Assembly: GCA_030323885.1 (NCBI GenBank)
Contig: CM059187.1
Span: forward strand, 85,388,614 to 85,452,613
Origin: Branchipolynoe longqiensis
Taxonomy: Eukaryota > Annelida > Polychaeta > Phyllodocida > Polynoidae
DNA: 64,000 bases
Direction of reading: 5' to 3'
Numbering within the stretch: the stretch's first letter is position 1; the number at the start of each line of letters is the position of its first letter. This document shows, piece after piece, positions 56,497 through 64,000 of this stretch. The notes under the pieces were generated by a model. It was not told the DNA's origin. It ran no database searches and worked only from the letters and a program-made list of their open reading frames with translations. The translations under genes were made by a program, and so were the position numbers.

Positions 56497-56826
56497 TTGT
56501 TGTTGTTTCACGTCCTAGAAACATCTAAGGTAATATCAAGATGGGTACCGACTTGTGACAGTGCACACTCATGGCAACTTTATAGTGCTGCCCCACTGGA
56601 AGACTAGGCCACCAGCACCATGATCTGATATCCCACTCAGTCACATTATCCTGACACTGAGCCAAGCAGTCCTTGCCCTATCCTAATAATGCCGAGCGCC
56701 AGGCTAGGAAGTGACAAGTATCAATTTTTGATTCATTGGTTTGATTCGACCAGTGTTCAAACTAAGGACCCTACGACCTACCAACACGGGAGACGGACGC
56801 TCTAACTCATTCGGCCATCCCGTCTG
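56497..56826 (-). mobile_element. tRNA-derived SINE, minus orientation, essentially full length
   Basis: The best reference copy in the window: tail TTTCACGTCCTAGAAACATC, middle GACTTGTGACAGTGCACACT, CACATTATCCTGACACTGAG and AATAATGCCGAGCGCCAGGC, degenerate B box CCAGTGTTCAAACTAAGG, and CTCATTCGGCCATCCCGTCT with a (TA)n at the head end. Confidence 0.88.
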
Positions 56827-57505
56827 GTATATATATAATGAGGGTTAAATCAGTCACAGTTCCAAGGTGTGTTGAATTGTTGTATATGGGTATATGTCCA
56901 TCGGGGTTATTTTTCTAAATATTCTTATTTGTGGACTCATCGTCATCACTCTCACAGCAGAGAGCTAAATGGAGAGCAACAGTCAAGTGATGAAAGCAGT
57001 CTTTGACGCATCGCGACCGACAGCATGATGATGATGATAGTTCAAGGTGTGTTGAATAATTGTATATGGGTATCTTTCTCTCAATGCTCCCCCCCCCCCC
57101 CCGCCATCTCCTAAATATTTGTATTTTCCAGTTCAGTGTGTGTTCAATTAATGGATATGCGTATCTGCCATGGCTTTTCTTTTCCTTTGTATGTCAGGGG
57201 GGGGTACTAAATATTATTATTATTCACAACAATGCATTTACCACTGGTTGTCCGACCACATCATTCTTTCGCTAACCCATCGACGCAAGTCAGTTTTAAT
57301 GATGAATATATTAGGAAATAAGAACGTGATGAGTGCCGAAAGAAGATGTATATCGGTACATTTCGATTGAGTATGGTGCTTTCCGCTGATTGTGTCAGCA
57401 ACATGATGGGTTGCTTAGTATATGCATGGTGACCGTTAGTTTCGTTGGTTGCTTTCTAATGGTTTGCTATATGGAGCAAATTCAGAAATATTGATAGAGA
57501 TTGGA

Positions 57506-58022
57506 TGGTTGGTTGGTTCTTGGAGGTTTAGATCCTGGCAACATCTAAGGTAATATCAGAACGGGATGGGTGTCGGTGTTGGATGTGGGTGTGAATGTTG
57601 AGTGTGGGTGTGGGTGTTGGGTGTGGGTGTGGTGTGGGTGTGGGCGTGGGTATGGGTTGTAATGCTGGGATTTGCTTAGTACCTAAGAACAACCTCTCGC
57701 TCTCTCCCTCTCTCCCTCTCTCCGTCTCTCCCTCTCTCCCTCTCTCCCTCATTCCTTCTCTCCCCCTCTCCCTCTCCCCTTCCCTCCCTGACAGTGTGCA
57801 CTCATGGTGAGTTTATAATGCTGCCCCACTGGGACACCAGACCACTAGCACCATGACCTGATATTCCTCTGAGTCACAATATCCTGACACTGAGCCAACC
57901 AGTCCTTTGCCCTATCCTAATAATGCCTAGCATATGGCTACGAAATGACCAGTACAAATTTGTAAGTCATTGGTTTGACTAGACCAGGGTTCGAACTCAT
58001 GTGTTCGAATCCCACTATCTAG
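57506..58022 (-). mobile_element. SINE, minus orientation, split by a microsatellite expansion
   Basis: The tail (GATCCTGGCAACATCTAAGG) is at 57530-57560. The head side resumes at 57789 (TGACAGTGTGCACTCATGG) and ends in B box CCAGGGTTCGAACTCATGTG. Between them GTGGGTGT and CTCTCTCC runs (57563-57788) replace about 15 bp of SINE. Confidence 0.85.
57563..57788. repeat. (GTGGGTGT)n / (TCTCTCCC)n microsatellite inside the SINE
   Basis: Two adjoining simple repeats separated by about 40 bp of other sequence, located exactly at the SINE's GATGGGT...GACTTGTGACAG junction. Confidence 0.9.
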
Positions 58023-58919
58023 CTAATAGGTTGGATGGCTGTAAGGTTCTAATATTAGCTAGTAGGTAGACAGTGGCCACAAAAGTGAGGCAGGACAAGA
58101 AGACTATGGAGTATTCCTTACTCATTTTAGCTAAGCGACAGTATGGTGCAGCAAGATGTATTGGGGTGGGAGTGCTAATTCCTTGCGTTTGTGGAGTATA
58201 ATATATTAAGCAAATATTATTACAAGATGAAACTATTTGATTTATTCCCTGATGGTCCTGTTTGAGTTGGATACGATTTATAGTAGTCTGCACTGCCCTT
58301 TCAGGAAAGGACTCGTATAGTAGGCAAGTGTGAAGAGGATAATTGCATCAGAAAACCTAAGTGATTGTCAACACTCTAGCCCCGGAATGGTAAGAGATGT
58401 TGGTTCGAAAATTGCTCTAGTCACAATATATACCATTTTCATCAGCCCCACGCCAAATTAATGCAAATATTATTTATGATGAAATTACTTTATTTATTGG
58501 ATGATTGGCACTGTTTGTGTAGTGTAAGAGTGTATGCTAATATTATTTATTATGAAGTTATTTTATTTATTTGCTGATTGTTCCAATTCGAGTTGCATGA
58601 CATAAAATGTACATGACGAAGGTATTTTATTTATTCCCTGATTCGCCACATAAATGTCCTAGAAATGTGGCCAGTTCTCCTCGCAGTTAGATGTTGGGGA
58701 TGCAAGTGGAGGGAGTCAGTGGTGGTACCCATTACGGAGAATTCTCCAGCTCTCCAGGATGCACGCCCACCTCCAGTGCCCCAACTACAGAAGAACCTAT
58801 CAACAAGGGGTTTACAGGAGTGGAAGTAGGTAAGAACAGTAATAAGAAAAGACAGGATAATTACATACATGAATAATATTTGCATAATAGCTTTATACCT
58901 CACAATATATGAATGGTGA

Positions 58920-59650
58920 AGTTATTGTATCGTATTTCCTTATGTATCGCATTGTTGTGAAGTATGGGGAAATGCGTATAAAACAAATATGGAGTGTATT
59001 TATTTTCTACAGAAGAAAGGAGTGAGGATTGTTTGCAACATTGGATATCGAGAGCACACTAATAAGCTGTTATTTGATCTTCATGTATTAAAATGAATAG
59101 ACTTGGTTAAGATCAAATCTAGTATGATAATTTAGAATGCAAACAAAGGGCTACTGCCAACAAATCTACAGTCTTTATTCAAAATAAGTTCAGATAGTAG
59201 CCATGACAGAAGGCAGCGTAACAACCTAAGACAAGTATTTGGAAGAACAACTTTAAAGTCTCAATGTATATCTATATGTGGTATACAAATATTTAATTCA
59301 CTTGACGATAATATCAAATGGTCAAAACCATTTATATGTTTCAACGAATGTATAAAAAGAAAATATCTAAGCTTTATCAGAGGGAAAACACATAGTAGTC
59401 TAGTACATAAATATTGAGATATTGATTTACAGTATTGAGGGTAATGTTGATATGCTTTTAACTTTTATTTTTCTATTTATTATCTCTATGGTATAAGCAA
59501 TGTATCTGTGTATTTTTTAAATGGGTAAGGCACTTCATAAGTATTGTACTTCTGCTTTCTCCTTTTTTAATGTGAACAAAATACTAATATAATTATCAAC
59601 TTGTGTGTACATTGATCATGTGGAACTAAATATATTATTATTATTATTTG
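58920..59650 (+). pseudogene. 5'-truncated LINE: RT C-terminal fragment and 3' UTR
   Basis: Reads HCCEVWGNAYKTN, LQKKGVRIVCNIGYREHTNK and LLFDLHVLK, then TTLKSQCISICGIQIFNSLD and NECIKRKYLSF, the typical C-terminal portion of a jockey-superclade ORF2, with stops and frame changes. It ends in (ATT)n at 59633-59648, a LINE-type tail. It belongs to a different family from the LINE at 8142-15110. Confidence 0.8.
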
Positions 59651-59772
59651 ATTCACTTCATTTATTTGATGATTGTCCCTGTTTGTGCAGCATGTACCCT
59701 ACAAGGCATTCACATGGGCACATAAGACTTGGCTTCCACCTTCAGTTGGACCCACATTTCAAGTTGATTTAA

Positions 59773-60112
59773 ATCAGCATCGTCCGATAAAAGTATCAAG
59801 TTTTCAAAAGCAAAAGACTGACCTATATTTGAAGCTACATATGTAACTTAGAAACTGGTGCACTTATTAAGCATTTGTTGCCAAATGGAAGGGGATACAA
59901 AGTCATTTTAATAGAGCCTGGTACTGCAAAAGCCTACGATATCAGAAATTTGGCATGTTTGTGAAATTAATTGTGTACTTTAAATATCTCAAGAGTTACT
60001 GATTTAAAATTAAAAACCACTTCAAACTAAACTAAGGTAGGGTATGACAATCAATTTAATATTGTTATCTCAGAAACATGACCGAAATTCAACACCATCG
60101 AACGGTGCGACT
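59773..60112. mobile_element. piggyBac-like MITE, 340 bp, TTAA-flanked
   Basis: Second full copy of the 50324-50671 family: ends ATCAGCATCGTCCGAT and (reverse complement) AGTCGCACCGTTCGAT, with TTAA at 59769-59772 and 60113-60116. It lies 122 bp beyond the LINE tail. Confidence 0.8.
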
Positions 60113-60748
60113 TTAATAAATGGTTGGTCCCTCCTGAGGCTGTCAGCCGTTAGTTTTATTCTGGACCAATTAAACATGCATTGTCTTGGAAGGAGCTACA
60201 TAATAATGTCAGAGCACCTAAATGGAAATCAATGTTATATTCACCGAAGTACAATGCATATAGCTCATAGGCCGGTTTCATCATTATATACACAAGCAGC
60301 GCCACCCTGTGGGAGATACGGATACACACCCGATAACCTGTCGGCTTCAGAGGTTCCAAACACCTAACACTATTGGGATGCATTTTGCAGGTCATGCAGT
60401 TTACTGCCATGTGTTAACACATAGAATCATTGAGAGAATAAGACCTGATCGGTAGACAATCAGTGCAACGTTTAAGATTCGATTTTGAATGCTGATAACT
60501 AGTAAGGAAAGAAGAGGACTCATGTGACCTATGTATTACGAGAGTGCCACACCACTTTCATGTTAAGCAACTGCAAGGAGGCGAAGTCGACTACACATTA
60601 GTAGGTGTTGCTGGTAGTTCCCCTGACTGTGTAGTGATTTGATTGGCTTCAGACGCCGGTGGTGTAGGAGTGGTGTGATTGGTTAATGTTGTGTGTGGGC
60701 GCAGGATGCCGTGGTGTACCCTTCCCTACCCCCTTCCCCTAACAGCTC

Positions 60749-60765
60749 GGGGGGGGGGGGGGGGG
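60749..60765 (+). repeat. 17-base G homopolymer
   Basis: A run of 17 G. Similar shorter G or C runs occur near 17970, 20290, 26402, 35414, 48445, 50702, 53485 and 57089. 60113-61634 otherwise shows no feature I can support. Confidence 0.95.
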
Positions 60766-61640
60766 ACTGAGAGGGGAGGCAGCCTCGTGGCTCCATGTGC
60801 CTAGCAATGAATCCGAATGAATTTTATTCATCTGAATAGATTTTATGGCAGCGAGGAGGCACCAGTGATCATATCAATCATGGGAAGAGCTTTATTGATG
60901 GCTAGCAAATTAAGGAGTACATACGCATCAATAGGTAAAAGCACATAATTATGGAATCGACATATTGCTAGCCGTTTAACATTGATTTATATGAATCATT
61001 ATTCTACTCCCCAGAGCTATGTCTGAAGTATACAGGATATAAATTCAGGCTACGTGAACAGAGAGGCAAGACGGGAGGTTGGTGAACAGCCTAATTTATT
61101 CGATAAGGCTCTTGGCCGAGCAATAGACGCCCTACCTATACAAAGCTTAAAAGTAAAAATAGGTGTGTAGAGGGTGAGGTAGGCAGCTCAAGTGTGGTCA
61201 ATAGTAGGTGGGGGGAGGCCCGCAGCAAAGCAGCATACAGGCCCGCAGCAAATATATAGCATGCACAAGAACAGTCATAAAAATAGTAGAATACATACTT
61301 CCTTGGATTTGATCCTACACACCTAATTTCGATAATTCACTCAACGAGACAAACCGATACAACACATGAATATGAATTTAATATAACCAATAAAACAAGT
61401 CCGTGACCTCAAGGAAGTCGATCATACATGTTTTGTTTGCTTATTCGGCGACATGGCCTAATCTTAACTAGTAGAAATTGCGATAACGAGAACCGGGATA
61501 TACCCAGATGCTTATGACTAGTGACAAATCAGTTGCTTGTGGTCCATTAAGGTACCAGTGATTCTTCTCTGTATGATAATTATACCGTACAACATTGAAC
61601 AACTTACACTAATTGGTGGGTCTCATTCCCCGATACCCAG

Positions 61641-62600
61641 CGCTCAACCCAACAGTTGACCAAGCGCTGCGGGGGCGGCACTTATGTGTATCGATTTCAA
61701 GTACACTTTCACAGCTGAGCTCTTCCAGGTACCTGCTGACATGATGTCATTTATAGTCAAACCTGCACCGTCACAGGCTTGAGCGGCACCTCTACGCAGA
61801 CTATGCAATGTGAAACCTTTGTTAGGACCGAACAATTCAAATGATACTAATTTGAGCGCTCGAGCTAGAGCGGCAGTGGTAAGAGACCGACCACAAGGCA
61901 GTAGGAAGGCAGGGCCATCTTCCGGTGGAGAAATGGTTTTAACATAGTTGAGCCAGGCCTTGACCGGGCACTAGATTGAGCCTTGAAGAGCCGGCAATCG
62001 GAAAACTACTGGGGATAACGATGCAGCCCTGGTTTTAGTAGAGCGAACAGTTACTGAGAGAGAGTCTACTTTAGGTTTGATATCCTTAAATTTCAACACG
62101 TGTGGGTTATCCACCATGGAAGTCCAGTTAGGGACTAAGTTACTTTGCCACAAAAGAGTGAAGTACCCTATCAAAAAAGCGGTAATTAGGACTACAGGTA
62201 CAGGTGTCAGATTATACAAGAACCCTATGATCTGCTTAAATTCAGAGCTTGTGATTGGAGGAGCCCTTACTGGTACATGCTTTGAGTTCTTATACAAACC
62301 GTGTTTAAACGTATTAAGTTCAGGCGCATCAAATGCAGATCCATCACCCGGGCCGCCAACTACCCAGATTTTTACCGAGCTGAAATAATTCATTCACGCT
62401 CCTGGAGACTTGAGTCGGTCACTAAGGAAGAGAATAAATGAAAGCAGGTCATATACAGACGGGGCATATGGATCTGCTTTATGTTGTAAGCAGAATCCGA
62501 TGAACAACGAGATGTGCGCCGCCTTGTTCTTCCAGGTTCTGGGAGCTAGTGCACTTGTATATGCGTTGATGCTTTACCGTGTAGCCTGGAAGATAGAGCC
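61641..62600 (-). pseudogene. Tyrosine recombinase (YR) of the second retroelement
   Basis: Catalyses integration of the circular DNA intermediate. In order: an N-terminal core-binding region (LAPRTWKNKAAHISLFIGFC, YDLLSFILFLSDRLKSPGA), a TGA stop near 62394, then an open frame to ~61971 with the arginine box (VDSLSVTVRSTKTRA), and, after a frame change near 61970, the C-terminal part (SPPEDGPAFLLPCGRSLTTA, LHSLRRGAAQ, DIMSAGTWKSSAVKVYL) ending LGQLLG. The R...HxxR...W...Y set is present, with the tyrosine in KVYL. One stop and one or two frameshifts disable this copy. It aligns with the split recombinase at 41085-41345 plus 36531-36720. Confidence 0.87.
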
Positions 62601-62635
62601 AAAACATTTACTATCTTCCAGGCAAGACAGGAAAA

Positions 62636-63994
62636 TCAAAATTCTAACACGCTCATGTCTATTTTCACAGTAATCTGCCTCAGATTCAAGCTATGGCACA
62701 ACCCTTCAGCCTTCGCCCTACTTAGCTCGGAATGGGGAGCCCTACTCAGTGCATCGGCCAGAACCAGTTCCTCCCCTGCTTTATGTGCAATTTCAAGTTC
62801 ACAGTTTAATTTAGCCGCTATAAGCCAGATCTGGGGTGCGCATGCACAGAGCACCTTGTCCCTACCTCGCCTCGATTCCAACACTTGCTGCGATGCAACA
62901 TTATCAGTATTTACCCTGATGAGAAACTCGTGCGGGTTCGGAGGAAGTAGATATTTTAATGCATGAACGAGGTTAAGGGCCTCTAAATTATATATAGGTA
63001 ATGAACTGGACTGTAGTTCTTCGGAATATTCTGCAATGTAGAAACTATCAGGTGAAAAGGCACCACCTGCTTTCAGGGTCGAGTCGCACTCGATCAGCCA
63101 GACTTGCCTTGGTTTATTAGGGATCAACTGCAGGTCATTGTACGACGCCGCAAACTTCTGAAACCACTCCAGATCTAATAACAGATCCGTATCAAATTTG
63201 TGCTGACCGACATAAGGCGAAGCTCGAAGAGCCTCCAATACTCGATTCGAGAACCTTGTGGCTGGCTTAATACACTTTGCTAGGTGTTGAAGCTTGCCAG
63301 CCAGACTCTGAATCTGCTTCCTTGATGCTGTAGATTTCTTTCCCCAACCCTGGCATTCATCAAGTACATCTTTTATCTTTTGGTGTGGAAGCGTAACTGT
63401 CATGGCCACAGAATTAATCACAAAGCCCAACCAGACTATTTCAGTAGCAGGGGCAGAGCATTTTTCAAGAGCTAAAGCCAAACCTAACTTCACTGTCAGC
63501 TCATTAAACCGACTATATGCCTCCTCTGCTTTCTTCCTAGTTCCTTCCACCCCCACAAAGTCGTCGAGATAGCACAACGCAAAGTACCCCTCTTGTCTGA
63601 GGAGCCAGACAATCGCACAAGTAGTTTGTGCACAGGCGAGTGCCGACATCCGGCACCCAAAAGGCAGAGCTATGTCAATATAGAATTTCCCATTAATTGA
63701 AATCCCTAACATCGGAGTCGACCACGGGCAGACCCTGAGCTGCCTATAGGCTCTAGCTAAATCAGCGCCCCACATCCAGGCATTAGGGCCTAATTTAGTC
63801 AGTCTTTCCGACAGTGTAGACACTGAAGGCAATGTGAAGTTGAAGGGGGCGCCCAAGTAGTACCCTTTTACGATGCCAGCATTTACACTCCTACTTGGAG
63901 GGAAACTTAAGTCAATTATAATTCTTTTATTCGTCGAATTCTTTTTAGGTCCTGTCATCATGGGGCTAATCTGACACCACGGTCGATATGGCAA
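62636..63994 (-). CDS. Reverse transcriptase and RNase H of the second YR retroelement
   Basis: An intact 452-codon frame, probably continuing past the window edge. RT motifs: KRIIIDLSFPPSRSVNAG, WGADLARAYRQL (D78), ALPFGCRMSALACAQ and CYLDDFVGV (YLDD at 142-145), then EKCSAPATEIVWLGF. RNase H: LIECDSTLKAGGAF (D304), YNLEALNLV (E338), VNTDNVASQQVL (D364) and VLADALSRA (D414), all four acidic residues present. It closes at 62636, about 35 bp before the recombinase core-binding segment. The clean frame contrasts with the broken recombinase. Confidence 0.9.
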   Translation of the reverse strand: MPYRPWCQISPMMTGPKKNSTNKRIIIDLSFPPSRSVNAGIVKGYYLGAPFNFTLPSVSTLSERLTKLGPNAWMWGADLARAYRQLRVCPWSTPMLGISINGKFYIDIALPFGCRMSALACAQTTCAIVWLLRQEGYFALCYLDDFVGVEGTRKKAEEAYSRFNELTVKLGLALALEKCSAPATEIVWLGFVINSVAMTVTLPHQKIKDVLDECQGWGKKSTASRKQIQSLAGKLQHLAKCIKPATRFSNRVLEALRASPYVGQHKFDTDLLLDLEWFQKFAASYNDLQLIPNKPRQVWLIECDSTLKAGGAFSPDSFYIAEYSEELQSSSLPIYNLEALNLVHALKYLLPPNPHEFLIRVNTDNVASQQVLESRRGRDKVLCACAPQIWLIAAKLNCELEIAHKAGEELVLADALSRAPHSELSRAKAEGLCHSLNLRQITVKIDMSVLEF

Positions 63995-64000
63995 TGCTTC

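Larger units (their letters stand above)
61636..64000 (-). mobile_element. Second tyrosine-recombinase retroelement (Ngaro/DIRS type), running off the right edge
   Basis: Minus-strand order is RT, RNase H, then tyrosine recombinase, the order of Ngaro/DIRS-like elements. It is homologous to the nested element at 35918-44176 but much better preserved. Terminal repeats are not visible; the 5' part (gag and left repeat) lies beyond 64000, and I could not find B1-A2-B2 repeats below 61636. Confidence 0.85.

Noticed and set aside
56690..56826. Functional tRNA gene
   Set aside because: The box A/B-like sequences belong to the SINE head; the acceptor stem and anticodon arm do not fold properly and the same head recurs in many SINE copies.

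Overview
The window is animal genomic DNA, probably from an aquatic invertebrate; the species cannot be fixed from sequence alone. Evidence: spliced and intron-size non-coding DNA, tRNA-derived SINEs, CR1/L2-like LINEs, PIF/Harbinger, piggyBac-like and TA-target inverted-repeat elements, a Ty3/gypsy element and Ngaro/DIRS-type tyrosine-recombinase (YR) retroelements, with abundant (TA)n and minisatellites. I find no convincing host protein gene. Nearly every recognisable coding stretch belongs to a transposable element, and almost all carry frameshifts or stops.

Layout. 1-4.2 kb: decayed PIF/Harbinger transposon with convergent accessory MADF/Myb-like gene (+) and DDE transposase (-). 4.5-6.1 kb: a 1.5-kb terminal-inverted-repeat (TIR) element containing a TGTGTCTC-type array between 116-bp direct repeats. 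6.9-15.3 kb: a ~45-bp minisatellite split by two insertions, a 608-bp Harbinger-type non-autonomous element and a nearly full-length ~7-kb LINE (8.14-15.11 kb). The LINE's ORF1 ends in a NADAR (YbiA-like, DUF1768) domain, the most unusual item here. 15.4-33 kb: SINEs, small TIR elements, satellites, CpG-rich patches and a recent ~767-bp tandem duplication. 33-34 kb: a palindromic TIR element with an octamer array and a CpG-rich stretch.

35.5-46.4 kb is a three-level nest, all on the minus strand: a LINE cut by a YR retroelement (35,918-44,176) with Ngaro/PAT-type split direct repeats (A1 ... B1-A2-B2), itself cut inside its recombinase gene by a 5'-truncated Ty3/gypsy element. 47-60 kb: more SINEs, piggyBac-like and TA-target inverted-repeat elements, a 5'-truncated LINE tail. 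61.6 kb to the right edge: a second, better preserved YR retroelement (RT/RNase H then recombinase) running off the window.

The autonomous families seen or implied (Harbinger transposase, LINE ORF2) are plausible sources of machinery for the non-autonomous ones, but only TSD and TIR resemblance supports this here. Between elements, long stretches (for example 30.0-33.0, 46.5-47.5 and 51.5-53.2 kb) hold nothing I recognise.
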